Part shown: positions 43,080 to 52,419 of the stretch, in pieces
How the letters are laid out: each line of letters begins with the position of its first letter
Position numbering within the stretch: position 1 is the first letter of the stretch
Assembly (NCBI GenBank): GCA_905480105.1
Contig: CAJQPC010000071.1
Location: 1-55,593 of the forward strand
Reading direction: 5' to 3'
DNA: 55,593 nt
Source of the DNA: an uncultured bacterium
GTDB lineage: Bacteria > Myxococcota_A > UBA796 > CAJQPC01
The notes under the pieces: model-generated
Database searches by the model: none
What the model was told of the DNA's origin: nothing
Seen by the model: only the letters and a program-made list of their open reading frames with translations
Position numbers and translations under genes: made by a program

Positions 43080-43831
43080 GGCAGGTCCGTGGCGTCCTGG
43101 GGCGGGCGGCCGCGGTCCTGTTCCAAGACACGCAACTGGATCATCGTGGCGTCGTCGGTGTGGCCTCTGTCTTCAAGGCGCTGCTGCACTTCATCGATCA
43201 GATCATCCCCATGCGCGACCAACAAGGTACTCAGCTCGTCCACGCTGAGAGCCTCCAGGATGCCATCGGAGCAGATCAAGTAGCGATCGCCCAGCTGCAT
43301 CGGCATGCGCCGGAGAAAAGTCATGTGCCGGATGCTGGATCCCATGCCTACCCAAGCGCTCAACCCACCGCCGCGCTGCTGAATGGGGGTCATACGCTGC
43401 AGGCTACCGGCCCGCTGTAGAAAAACGCCAGAATCCCCGACATTGAATATACTAACTACTTTATCAGCCATCCAAATGCCCGTGACCGTACTGGCAGAGC
43501 CAATGGTCATCCGCACCTCTGCATCGGCGGCTTCGACCACATCGATCAGCAGGTTCTCGGAGGGATGCAAGCTGGTGGTAAAGAAGCTGGCCAGGTGTTG
43601 AATCACCACTTCGGCAGCGGCGGCCCCGTCCCGAGTGGAGCCCACGCCATCGGCGACAGCGTAGATCGCACCCCGCTGCGCACCTCGAACGATCTCGTCC
43701 CGCGCGTCGAACAGCCCATAGCGATCGTCGTTCTTTGCGTGCCCCTTGCCCTGACGGGAAAAGGCTCCGGCCAGCACGGCGGGGAGGGAGGGCACTTGCA
43801 TGACCACAGCATAGCTGAAGGCTAATGACAT
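43076..43831 (-). CDS. PP2C-family Ser/Thr protein phosphatase
   Basis: A 251-aa metal-dependent phosphatase. PP2C motifs are K-N-D-D-R (33-37), A-D-G-V-G-S (60-65), G-D-S-G (132-135), C-S-D-G-I (187-191) and D-D-A-T (226-229), giving the full set of metal aspartates. There are no transmembrane segments, so it should be cytoplasmic and antagonise Ser/Thr kinases; one such kinase lies 3.4 kb away in the same orientation. ATG 43831 is taken as the start, with AGGCG nearby; ATG 43801 is an alternative. It diverges from the AAA ATPase gene 49 bp away and overlaps the methyltransferase gene by 4 nt. Confidence 0.92.
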   Translation of the reverse strand: MSLAFSYAVVMQVPSLPAVLAGAFSRQGKGHAKNDDRYGLFDARDEIVRGAQRGAIYAVADGVGSTRDGAAAAEVVIQHLASFFTTSLHPSENLLIDVVEAADAEVRMTIGSASTVTGIWMADKVVSIFNVGDSGVFLQRAGSLQRMTPIQQRGGGLSAWVGMGSSIRHMTFLRRMPMQLGDRYLICSDGILEALSVDELSTLLVAHGDDLIDEVQQRLEDRGHTDDATMIQLRVLEQDRGRPPQDATDLP

Positions 43832-43880
43832 CGGCCACGCCTGCCGTTCGGCTACGGTAGAGTTGCCCTGGGAGATTTGA

Positions 43881-45536
43881 ATGGCGAGCTACCTGAAAGA
43901 ATCCCTGCGCCAAGCCCTGGAGGCTGTGGAAAAGAGAGAGCGCGCGCACAAGCCAGAGGATTTGCCCAAGCCCAGTCAGTCTGTAGTGCCCCCATCCACC
44001 GATGCTGTGCAGCCTCGCGGTCTTTCACCCACCCTTCCAGACCGAACTGAACAGCCACCGGTACATCCCCCGTCGGAGCGCATCTCGAGTCCAAAACCAG
44101 CACCGCAGGACCAGCCGAAGGCATCCCTCCAAGCTGCGTCAGTGCACGCCCCTGCAGTCCCGCGTGCCACGGATCCGCGGCGCGCCAGCGTAAGCCTGCG
44201 CACTGTCAGGCCAGATGACACAAAGCTATCGCCCATGGCTATGGCCTTTGAGCGCCCAACGATCGCCGCGCCACCTCCCACGCGCTTCCGGCCCTTCGAA
44301 CCCCGGACCTTGGCGCACGCGGGGCTAAAACCCAGCTTTGTGCAGGGCCTGATCCTGAAGTACCTGCTCGGCCTGCCGGGCTCCACCGGCCGCCAGGTCA
44401 GTCAAGCGCTGGCTATCCATTGGCAGATCGCCAGAGAACAGCTCTCTGAGCTCAAAGAAACCAAGTTGGTGGTGCTCAAACGCTCCACGGCCACAGGCGA
44501 CTTTTCCTACGAGCTCACCCAAGAGGGCCGATCGGAGGCCTACGGTCTGCAAAAGTACAGCCGCTACGTCGGACCCGCGCCTGTGACACTCGAACACTGG
44601 CTGATGAGCGTCCACGAGCAGAGCATCGCCAACGAGAATCCGCGTCTGGGTGATCTCTACCGGGCCTTTCAAGACTTGTTGGTGACCGAGAGCTTGTTGA
44701 AACAGCTGGGGCCAGCCATGACCAGCGGAAAGGGACTCTTTCTCTTTGGGTTTCCCGGAAATGGCAAGACCAGTTTGGCCGAGCGTATGACCCGGGCTTT
44801 CGGCACATCGGTCTACATCCCGCACGCGATCTTGGTGGAGGGCCACCTGATCAAGATCTACGACCCGATGATGCACGAGCCTCTGAACGAGGAAAAGAAG
44901 ACCCTGAACTCTCGGGAGCGCGTGGATCCTCGCTGGGTCAAATGTCGGCGTCCAACCGTTGTGGTCGGCGGCGAGCTCACCATGGATGCACTGGAGATTG
45001 ACTTCAATCCGGCCACGGGCATCTGCGAGGCGCCCATCCAAGTCAAGGCCGCCTGCGGCACCCTGGTCATCGACGACTTTGGCCGCCAGAGATGTGACCC
45101 CGTCGCACTGCTCAACCGCTGGATTGTGCCATTGGAGGAGCGCGTGGACTTTCTACGACTGCCCGACGGCCGAACGGTGGAGGTACCCTTCGACCCCCTG
45201 CTGGTGTTCAGTACCAACCTGGATCCCCGGGACCTGTGCGACGAGGCCTTTCTGCGCCGCATCCCCTACAAGGTGAACATCGAGGACCCCACCGAGGACA
45301 ACTTTCGTCGGCTCCTGCACATTCAAGCCGAGCTCCTGGGCTTCGAGCCCGACGACGAAGTCTTTGATCACGTGATTTCCACGCACTACAAGGCCACGGA
45401 CCGGCCCTTTCGAAACTGCCATCCACGCGACTTGACCTTGCAGATACAGAACCAGTGCATATTTCGAGAGACACCGTTCAAGCTTACGATCGAAGCCTTT
45501 GATGAAGCAGTCAACATGTACTTCACTCTGCTCTAA
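43881..45536 (+). CDS. AAA-family ATPase with proline-rich N-terminus and winged-helix-like segment
   Basis: A 551-aa protein. Residues 1 to about 140 are Pro/Ser-rich and probably disordered. Residues about 150-225 form a winged-helix-like segment (L-L-G-L-P-G-S-T-G-R-Q-V-S, then L-V-V-L-K-R). The ATPase core follows with Walker A F-G-F-P-G-N-G-K-T-S (289-298), Walker B V-I-D-D (396-399), sensor S-T-N-L-D-P and an F-L-R-R arginine finger. It should couple ATP use to remodelling a protein complex. ATG 43881 has GGAG 8 nt upstream. Divergence from a PP2C gene suggests regulation by phosphorylation; the Ser/Pro-rich tail is a likely target region. The partner is unknown. Confidence 0.85.
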   Translation: MASYLKESLRQALEAVEKRERAHKPEDLPKPSQSVVPPSTDAVQPRGLSPTLPDRTEQPPVHPPSERISSPKPAPQDQPKASLQAASVHAPAVPRATDPRRASVSLRTVRPDDTKLSPMAMAFERPTIAAPPPTRFRPFEPRTLAHAGLKPSFVQGLILKYLLGLPGSTGRQVSQALAIHWQIAREQLSELKETKLVVLKRSTATGDFSYELTQEGRSEAYGLQKYSRYVGPAPVTLEHWLMSVHEQSIANENPRLGDLYRAFQDLLVTESLLKQLGPAMTSGKGLFLFGFPGNGKTSLAERMTRAFGTSVYIPHAILVEGHLIKIYDPMMHEPLNEEKKTLNSRERVDPRWVKCRRPTVVVGGELTMDALEIDFNPATGICEAPIQVKAACGTLVIDDFGRQRCDPVALLNRWIVPLEERVDFLRLPDGRTVEVPFDPLLVFSTNLDPRDLCDEAFLRRIPYKVNIEDPTEDNFRRLLHIQAELLGFEPDDEVFDHVISTHYKATDRPFRNCHPRDLTLQIQNQCIFRETPFKLTIEAFDEAVNMYFTLL

Positions 45537-45548
45537 CCACGGCTCTGC

Positions 45549-46697
45549 TTAGATTCCGACCAGGCGTTGTGGCTTGAGAAAGTCCGGATAGTCCGGTCGC
45601 TCTCCCAAGATTCCCTGGGTCACGATCTCAGCTGCCGCTGCTGCGAGTGACCACCCGGTGTCCGCAAAACCCGAGCAGGCCACCCGCCGTCCACCTGGCA
45701 GCGGCCCGACCAGAGGCAGGTTGTCGCAGGTGTAGCCCTGGATGCCTGCCGAGGCGGTGACCACACCCTGGGCATCCTGGGCGAAGGTCTTCTGCAAGAA
45801 GCCTTGAAGGGCCGCCTGAACCTTGGGGTTGGGACGGCGTTCAGTCTCCCCCGTCTCCATGTGTGGCGTCGCCCAACGCGCACCGCTGACCCTTAGGCCG
45901 CCCACGGGCGTGCTCTGCCAGCTCAAGTAGCCGTACTGGGCGCTTGCACCTTGCAGCGGACTTCGGGAAGGGCGTCTGTGGGCGGCCGGCTCGGTCTGCA
46001 GCACCGCCGCACGCACCGGATAGAGCTTGCCGGAGAACCAAGCATCCAGGGCGGGCAGGCCCCAACTCGCCGCATAGACCAAGAGCTCACACTGCGTGTC
46101 CCCTTGCTCCATCCTGAGTGTAATGGAGTCATTTACCTCCACCGCCTGAACCCGCCGACCCGCCCATAGGTGCGCTCCGGCAGCTCGGGCCTTTTCCGCC
46201 AGGGCGGCCAGAGCCTGCACCGGGTCCAGACGTCCATCCATGGGCACATAGCGACCGGGCCCCAAGCCCACGCTGCCCTGTGACTGGGACACCTGATCTT
46301 GGGTCCAAAGACTGTTCTCTACACCAAGCGCTTCAGAGACCGTGACCGCTTCTTCGAGTTCGCCGATCTCCGCACCAATGCCAACACGAAGACCGCCCCG
46401 CTGCATGGGAACTTCCTGGGCCAATAGCGCGATGCTTCTTTGGGAGAACGACAAGTATTGCTTGGCACGGTCCAGTCCCAAGGCGTGCGCCAGACGGTGT
46501 GGGTGTTCGGCAGTCCCGAGCTGCACCAGCCCCAGGGAGGCAACGCTGGCGCTGCTGGCGTGGGGGCCGAACGCCATGGGGTCCGCGTCCAAGACGGACA
46601 CCCTCACTCCGGCTCGAGCCAAGTACAAGGCGCAGAGTAACCCAGACAGGCCACCGCCAATCACAGCAACATCGCAGGCAGGGATCGCTTCAGGCAT
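45549..46697 (-). CDS. FAD-dependent oxidoreductase (DAO family)
   Basis: A 382-aa flavoenzyme of the D-amino acid oxidase/glycine oxidase-type family. The N-terminus carries the FAD-binding V-A-V-I-G-G-G-L-S-G-L with the acidic strand end V-L-D-A-D (about residues 12-40). Further on are G-Y-T-C-D-N-L-P-L-V-G and the terminal G-F-A-D-T-G-W-S-L. It oxidises amines or amino acids, with no evident substrate here. ATG 46697 has a GGGG site 3-4 nt upstream and begins right before the FAD motif; an upstream open frame to 46886 overlaps the divergent macroglobulin gene and lacks family sequence. It is convergent with the AAA ATPase gene, 12 nt apart. Confidence 0.9.
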   Translation of the reverse strand: MPEAIPACDVAVIGGGLSGLLCALYLARAGVRVSVLDADPMAFGPHASSASVASLGLVQLGTAEHPHRLAHALGLDRAKQYLSFSQRSIALLAQEVPMQRGGLRVGIGAEIGELEEAVTVSEALGVENSLWTQDQVSQSQGSVGLGPGRYVPMDGRLDPVQALAALAEKARAAGAHLWAGRRVQAVEVNDSITLRMEQGDTQCELLVYAASWGLPALDAWFSGKLYPVRAAVLQTEPAAHRRPSRSPLQGASAQYGYLSWQSTPVGGLRVSGARWATPHMETGETERRPNPKVQAALQGFLQKTFAQDAQGVVTASAGIQGYTCDNLPLVGPLPGGRRVACSGFADTGWSLAAAAAEIVTQGILGERPDYPDFLKPQRLVGI

Positions 46698-46800
46698 ACA
46701 CCCCTTTAGCGTGCATTGGACATAGAATCCGCCCTGGGCGCGTACCACGGACACTTTCTGGCTCTGAGACGGGGTTAGCTTGCCCACCGAAGGACTAACC

Positions 46801-49800
46801 ATGCTGCTGCTGACTCTTCTCTTCGCCTGTAAGAGCACGAACAACACTGATCCCCAGGTGGAAGGCCTCACGCCTTCGGAACCCACCCAGCTTCCGGTGG
46901 CCCAAGCATCAAGCGTGGTACAGATTGCTCCCGTTGGGCCAGAAGACCTTCAACCCTACGCCGCCGGAAGCACCGCTGGGCTGCGTGCGCTGATGGTCGG
47001 ACCACAGGCCGAGCAGGACTCTCCGCGCCAAGCCTTGGTGGTCTTTGACCGGCCCATGGTGCCACTGGCCAACCTGGATCGCGATGCGGTCCCCCTGAGC
47101 TGCACAGACCAGGCCGGCACGGGCCGCTGGGCCGGTACAAGCACCGCAGTATTTGTGCCTAAGGCCGGCACCTTCCCCAAGAACAGCGAAATCACCTGCT
47201 CCGTTCCCGCCGGGACGACTGCTGCTGACGGCACCAAGCTGGAAGAAGAGGTGCGATTCACCTTTGCCACAGCGCGCCCGGAGCTCACCCGTAGTACGCC
47301 ATCGACAGGGGCCTCGGAGGTGGATCCAGTCCTTCCAATGGTCTTGGTCTTCAACCAGCCCGTGGATCCGGCCCAGGTTCTCAAGCACATCCAGGTTCGC
47401 TCCGGCGCCGGCTCGCGCTCTCTCAAGCTCCAAGCGAGTGCGACCCCAGAGGAGGGAACGCGGCTTCCCAAAGACCGGAGCCGCGTGGTCAGCTTCACCG
47501 CCAAGCTCGAGCGCGACACCGACTATCAGCTGATCCTGAACACCGGCCTACCCGCCATTACAGGCACGCGCGGCTCGGAGACGGAGACGGTCATCGACTT
47601 CTCCACCATTCCCCCAGCCGCCATCACCGATGTGTACCCCACCGGCGGCGACGTGAGCCCCTACACCCAGATTCGTCTGAACCTGGCCACAAAAACGGCT
47701 GGAGAGGCCCTAAACGAGCACATCCGCATTGAGCCCACTCCCCCTGACGGATGGGCCCCAGCAGAGGACTACACCTGGGGCCGCTGGAGCCACGGAGTGC
47801 GATTGGAGCCCATGACCACCTACACGGTGAGCGTGGACGCCGGCGCAAAGGATGCCTACGGTCAGGAATACACAGATGGCCGAGAGTGGGCCTTTACCAC
47901 TGGTCACCTCAGCCCGATGGTGGACGCGGCCGAGGGACACCTGCTGTACCCAGCCAACAATCCAACAGACATGCCAGTACGCAGCCGGAACGTGCAGGAC
48001 CTCTACGTCGCCGTCACACCGGTGGATGCCGCATGGGCCATGCAGTCATTCGACGACTACCAGCCCTTCGACAGCAACTCACGTGCCTTCCCCAGCACCC
48101 CTGGCGTGCCACTGGCGGCAGGCCGCACGTTAGACGAAACGGTGCACTCAGACAGCCTCGATCTGGCCCCCTACCTGCAAGGCGGAAAGGGCCTGGTCTT
48201 CGTTGAGACCTGGAGCCCGCAGTACACCGGCTACCGCGACAGGGTCAACTACCAGAAGGCACTCCTTCAGGTGACCGACTTGGCCACCACACTGAAAGTC
48301 GACCACTCCGGCGTGCAGACCTGGGTCACCCGTCTCAGCGACGGCAGCCCCGTCCCAGAAGCCCAGGTGCGCGTCTACTTCAAAGGCAGCTTGGCTTGGG
48401 AAGGACAGACCGACGCCCAGGGCATGGTAAGCAGTTCCGACATCGTACCGCCCGAGTGGAAACATTGGGACAACCCCTTCTTTGTGACGGTCGAAGCCGA
48501 TGGCGACCGGGTGATTACCACGTCCCAGAGCCCGCACAAGCTGGACACCTGGGGCTTTGGCATCTCCACTGGACAGGTGGCCCAACCAGAGACCCTAAGC
48601 CTGAGCGCCTTCAGCGATCGCGGTGTCTACAAACCGGGCGACACCGTGCATGTCGCGGCAAAAGCCCGTCTGCAGACCGCAACCGGCATGGTGCTGCCCG
48701 ACCAGGGCAAGCTCTCGTGGACCTGTGAGGACGCTCGCGGCGGCGAGATCACAGAGGGGAGCCAGGAGCTGGACTCCCACGCAGGAGCGGCTTTCGATCT
48801 GACCCTGCCCAAGGACATGCCGACCGGCGAGGGCTACTGCAGCCTGGCGCTAAAGAGCGAACAGGGCACGAGCAGTGAGTTTGTCCCCCTTCGCGTCTAT
48901 GCCTACCGTGCCCCCAGCTTCCGGGTGGAAGTGAGCGCGTCCAGCAACGCCATCCAAGGGGAGACCCTGAGCGCAGTCGGCCACGGCAACTACCTCTTTG
49001 GCGCACCAATGGGCGGCGCCAAAGCCACCTGGACCGCCCGGGCCATGGAGATCCAACCGGAGATTCCAGGCTGGGAGAGCTTCCGCTTTGGTGGCGACGA
49101 GTCACAGGCCTGGTGGGAGTACGACTCTCAGCCGATCGATGAGCTCGCCAGCGGCGAGGCCGTCCTGAACTCCGAGGGCTCACTGCCCATCCAAGTCACC
49201 CTGCCCAAGGCTGGCGAGCAAGCCCGCACCCAGACTCTGGAGATCGAGGTGCAGGTGCAGGACCAGGCCCGCCAGAAGGTGGCCAATCGGACACATGTCA
49301 CCGTGCACCCCGCCGAGTTCTACCTGGGACTCAAGTCCGCCAGCGGCGTGGGCCAAGCAGGCCAGGAGCTTGGGGTCGACCTGATCGCTGCAGATCCCCA
49401 AGGCCAAGCCATCTCTGGTGTCACCACCGAGATTGAAGTGGTTCGCAGGAGCTGGGATGTCATCCGCCAGAAGGGCATGGATGGCCGCTACACCTGGGTG
49501 AGCACCCCCAACGATAGCCCCGTGGCTACCCTGAAGGAAAAGACCGGCAAGCAGGAGAAGCGGGTGAGCTTTACGCCTGAGCAGGCTGGCTACTACGTAC
49601 TTCAGGCCAAGGCCCAAGACAGCGCCGGGCGCAACAGCGTCAGCGAGCTGGGCATGTACGTCGCCGGGCCCAACGCCACTTGGGCACGCGGCGACGACGA
49701 CACCGTCGAGCTCATCGCCGACAAGCGCAACTATGCCCCTGGCGACACCGCCAAAATCCTGATCAAGGCTCCAAAAGCGGGCATGTACGCGCTGATCACC

Positions 49801-52416
49801 ACCGAGCGGGAGGGTGTGCTCTCCAGCAGAGTGACCCAGCTCGAGGAAGCCGCGGCGAGCATCGAGATTCCTCTGACCGAAGAGCACGCACCCAACATCT
49901 TCGTCTCCGTGGTGCTCACAGAGGGAGCGCCTCCTCCCGACTCCCCAAGCGCAGGAATGCCAGCCCATTACCTGGGCTACACCGAGCTCAAGGTCAGCGC
50001 TGAGTCGCGCCATCTCAGCGTGGATCTGAGCACGGATCAGCAGAGCTACCAGCCCGGTCAGCAGGTCACCATCAGCCTTGATGCGGCACAGGGAGAGACC
50101 CCTGCGGCTGGGGCCCGAGTGGTGCTCTACGCGGTCGATCACGGCGTGCTCTCGCTCACCGACTACCAGACCCCCAACCCCTACCAGAGCTTCTGGGGCC
50201 CCCGCGACCTCCACGTGCTCACAGCGGACGTTCGCACCCAGATCTTGGACCGCGCAGCGCTCCTGGCCAAGGGCGCACCAGCCGGCGGCGACGGCGGCAG
50301 CGACAGCATGCGCAGCCGCTTTGAGACCACCCCCCTCTGGGAAGCCGACCTGGAGACGGACGAGGCCGGCCAGCTCACCCACAGCTTCACCCTGCCCGAC
50401 AACCTGACCACCTTCCGTCTCATGGCGGTGGTGGATCACGGAGAGCAAGCCTTCGGAAGCGCCGAGGCGGAGCTCCAAGTCAGTCGACCCCTGCTCGCCA
50501 ACCCGGCCCTGCCGCGCTTTCTGCGTGACGGCGACCAGGCTCTGGCCGGCGTGGTTGTACACAACAACCGAGACAAGGAAGCTGAAGTACTGGTGAGCGC
50601 GAGCGCAACCGGCCTCACCCTCACGGGCAGCCCCAAGACGGTCACCGTTCCATCCGGCGCCGCAGTCGAGGTCCCCTTCGCCCTGACCCAGGCCCAGCAG
50701 GGCCAAGCCAGCTTGGAGTTCAGCGTCTCCGCTGGCGATGACCAAGACCAAGTGCGCGTGGCGCTTCCCATCGCACCCCGCCGCGCAGTCGAGACCATGG
50801 CGACAGCCGGAGTTGCCGACACCGAGGCAACCCAGCCTGTGGAGCGGCCCGACGGCGCACTCCCAGATGTGGGTGCCTTGAGCGTCTCCGTGTCCCCGAC
50901 CGCTCTGGTCGGGGCTGAGAGCTCCCTGGACTACTTGCTCGACTACCCACACGGCTGTCTGGAGCAGACCTCCAGCCGTATGCTGGCTGCCATCCTGGCC
51001 CAGGACTTGGACAAGCAGCTGGAGCTCAAGCGCAGCCCAGAGGAGCTGCAGAAGTTCCGGGATGCTGGTCTGACCAGAATCTCCCTCTTTGAGCACTACA
51101 GCGGTGGCTACAGCATGTGGGCTGGTAGTCGCGAGGCCAGCCCATTGGCCACGGCCTACGTGCTCGAGGCCCTGCACCGAGCGGGTGAGCCCATCCGTCC
51201 CGAGTCAGTCACTTTCCTGCGCGACTTCCTGGGCGGGGCCTACACCTCATCCTGGTGGGACAAAGACACCATTCGCGCAGCCCATGCCCGTGTGGCACTG
51301 ACTCTGGCCCGCATCGGCCAGGGGGACGCCGCACTCAACAACCGCCTCTACGCGGAGCGCAGTGAGCTGCCCATGAGCGCAAGAGCCGGGCTGGCAGAGG
51401 CCATCGCCCGCACCACTGGAGCTGACGGCCGCAGCAGCAGCCTTCTTCGCGAGCTTGAAGGACACCTGGAGATCCAAGCCAGCTACGCGGTCATCACCCA
51501 AGAGAACCCTTCCCGTTGGGTCGCCCTCTGGGAAGGAAGCGCCGCCCCCACAGCAGCCACTGTGCGTGCACTGCTGGTGGCCGACCCAGAGAACCCGTTG
51601 TTGGTTCGTCTAGTCCAAGGCCTGGTGGCCAGCCGTCGAGATGGCCGCTGGGGAAACACCTACACCACCCTGTCCTCCATGGCCGCCTTGGTGGACTACG
51701 CCGCGCAGTTCGAGGACGGAGTCTTGGCCCGATCTGTTCGGGTTTCCTTGGGCAACAAAGAGCTTCTTTCCGGTGAGTTTGATGGAGCCAACCCAAAGCG
51801 CGCAGTCCTGCCCATGTCCGCCCTTCAGGCCGGCCAGCTCAGCATCCAACCCCAGGGCCGGGTCTACTGGGAGGCGCACCTTTCTTACGGCCTGCAAAAC
51901 CCTGAGCCCCGGGACGAAGGCTTCACCGTGCAGCGCACGATGGTCATCCTGGAAGGCACCGGACACGGAGACACCGTGACCCCCGGCGCCTTGGTGGAGG
52001 TGACCCTCCAGATCACCACCCCAGTAGAGCGCAGCTTCGTCGCCATCGTGGACCCGCTGCCCGCCGGACTGGAGTCGGTCAACACGGCCTTCGCTACGAC
52101 CGCGAGTGATCTGGGTGACGGGAATAGCCAGGACAGCGGCTACTATTACGGCGGCTGGGACACAGCCCCCCCCGCGGATCGCACCTGGTCCGACTGGGTC
52201 TTCAACCACCGGGAGCTTCTCGACGACCGCGTCGTACTCTACGCCGACTGGATGCCTGCGGGTGTTCACCGCTACACCTATGTGGCCAGGGCTACCACGC
52301 CGGGCACCTACACCCATCCAGCGGCCACCGCCGAGCAGATGTACGCGCCCGAAGTCTTTGGCCGCACTGGCGGCAGCACCTTCGTCGTCGGAACTCCCCC
52401 AGTCGCCCAGAACTAA
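46801..52416 (+). CDS. Alpha-2-macroglobulin family lipoprotein (YfhM-like)
   Basis: An 1871-aa bacterial alpha-2-macroglobulin. A short signal peptide and lipobox F-A-C (Cys10) anchor it. MG-like beta-sandwich domains follow through about residue 1100. The thioester motif G-C-L-E-Q lies at Cys1386-Gln1389 (G at 1385), followed by the helical alpha/alpha TED domain (to about 1630) and C-terminal receptor-binding-like beta domains. It traps proteases that enter the periplasm by covalent bond formation. ATG 46801 has AAGGA 6 nt upstream. The PBP1C gene follows 3 nt after the stop, the same pairing as the yfhM-pbpC pair of E. coli, suggesting protection of cell-wall repair. The bait region cannot be located by eye. 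Confidence 0.95.
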   Translation: MLLLTLLFACKSTNNTDPQVEGLTPSEPTQLPVAQASSVVQIAPVGPEDLQPYAAGSTAGLRALMVGPQAEQDSPRQALVVFDRPMVPLANLDRDAVPLSCTDQAGTGRWAGTSTAVFVPKAGTFPKNSEITCSVPAGTTAADGTKLEEEVRFTFATARPELTRSTPSTGASEVDPVLPMVLVFNQPVDPAQVLKHIQVRSGAGSRSLKLQASATPEEGTRLPKDRSRVVSFTAKLERDTDYQLILNTGLPAITGTRGSETETVIDFSTIPPAAITDVYPTGGDVSPYTQIRLNLATKTAGEALNEHIRIEPTPPDGWAPAEDYTWGRWSHGVRLEPMTTYTVSVDAGAKDAYGQEYTDGREWAFTTGHLSPMVDAAEGHLLYPANNPTDMPVRSRNVQDLYVAVTPVDAAWAMQSFDDYQPFDSNSRAFPSTPGVPLAAGRTLDETVHSDSLDLAPYLQGGKGLVFVETWSPQYTGYRDRVNYQKALLQVTDLATTLKVDHSGVQTWVTRLSDGSPVPEAQVRVYFKGSLAWEGQTDAQGMVSSSDIVPPEWKHWDNPFFVTVEADGDRVITTSQSPHKLDTWGFGISTGQVAQPETLSLSAFSDRGVYKPGDTVHVAAKARLQTATGMVLPDQGKLSWTCEDARGGEITEGSQELDSHAGAAFDLTLPKDMPTGEGYCSLALKSEQGTSSEFVPLRVYAYRAPSFRVEVSASSNAIQGETLSAVGHGNYLFGAPMGGAKATWTARAMEIQPEIPGWESFRFGGDESQAWWEYDSQPIDELASGEAVLNSEGSLPIQVTLPKAGEQARTQTLEIEVQVQDQARQKVANRTHVTVHPAEFYLGLKSASGVGQAGQELGVDLIAADPQGQAISGVTTEIEVVRRSWDVIRQKGMDGRYTWVSTPNDSPVATLKEKTGKQEKRVSFTPEQAGYYVLQAKAQDSAGRNSVSELGMYVAGPNATWARGDDDTVELIADKRNYAPGDTAKILIKAPKAGMYALITTEREGVLSSRVTQLEEAAASIEIPLTEEHAPNIFVSVVLTEGAPPPDSPSAGMPAHYLGYTELKVSAESRHLSVDLSTDQQSYQPGQQVTISLDAAQGETPAAGARVVLYAVDHGVLSLTDYQTPNPYQSFWGPRDLHVLTADVRTQILDRAALLAKGAPAGGDGGSDSMRSRFETTPLWEADLETDEAGQLTHSFTLPDNLTTFRLMAVVDHGEQAFGSAEAELQVSRPLLANPALPRFLRDGDQALAGVVVHNNRDKEAEVLVSASATGLTLTGSPKTVTVPSGAAVEVPFALTQAQQGQASLEFSVSAGDDQDQVRVALPIAPRRAVETMATAGVADTEATQPVERPDGALPDVGALSVSVSPTALVGAESSLDYLLDYPHGCLEQTSSRMLAAILAQDLDKQLELKRSPEELQKFRDAGLTRISLFEHYSGGYSMWAGSREASPLATAYVLEALHRAGEPIRPESVTFLRDFLGGAYTSSWWDKDTIRAAHARVALTLARIGQGDAALNNRLYAERSELPMSARAGLAEAIARTTGADGRSSSLLRELEGHLEIQASYAVITQENPSRWVALWEGSAAPTAATVRALLVADPENPLLVRLVQGLVASRRDGRWGNTYTTLSSMAALVDYAAQFEDGVLARSVRVSLGNKELLSGEFDGANPKRAVLPMSALQAGQLSIQPQGRVYWEAHLSYGLQNPEPRDEGFTVQRTMVILEGTGHGDTVTPGALVEVTLQITTPVERSFVAIVDPLPAGLESVNTAFATTASDLGDGNSQDSGYYYGGWDTAPPADRTWSDWVFNHRELLDDRVVLYADWMPAGVHRYTYVARATTPGTYTHPAATAEQMYAPEVFGRTGGSTFVVGTPPVAQN

Positions 52417-52419
52417 GCG

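Noticed and set aside
49180..51177. 665-codon leftward open frame opposite the alpha-2-macroglobulin gene
   Set aside because: It is a GC-driven shadow of the macroglobulin coding strand, which has clear domains and the thioester motif; the antisense translation shows no family features.
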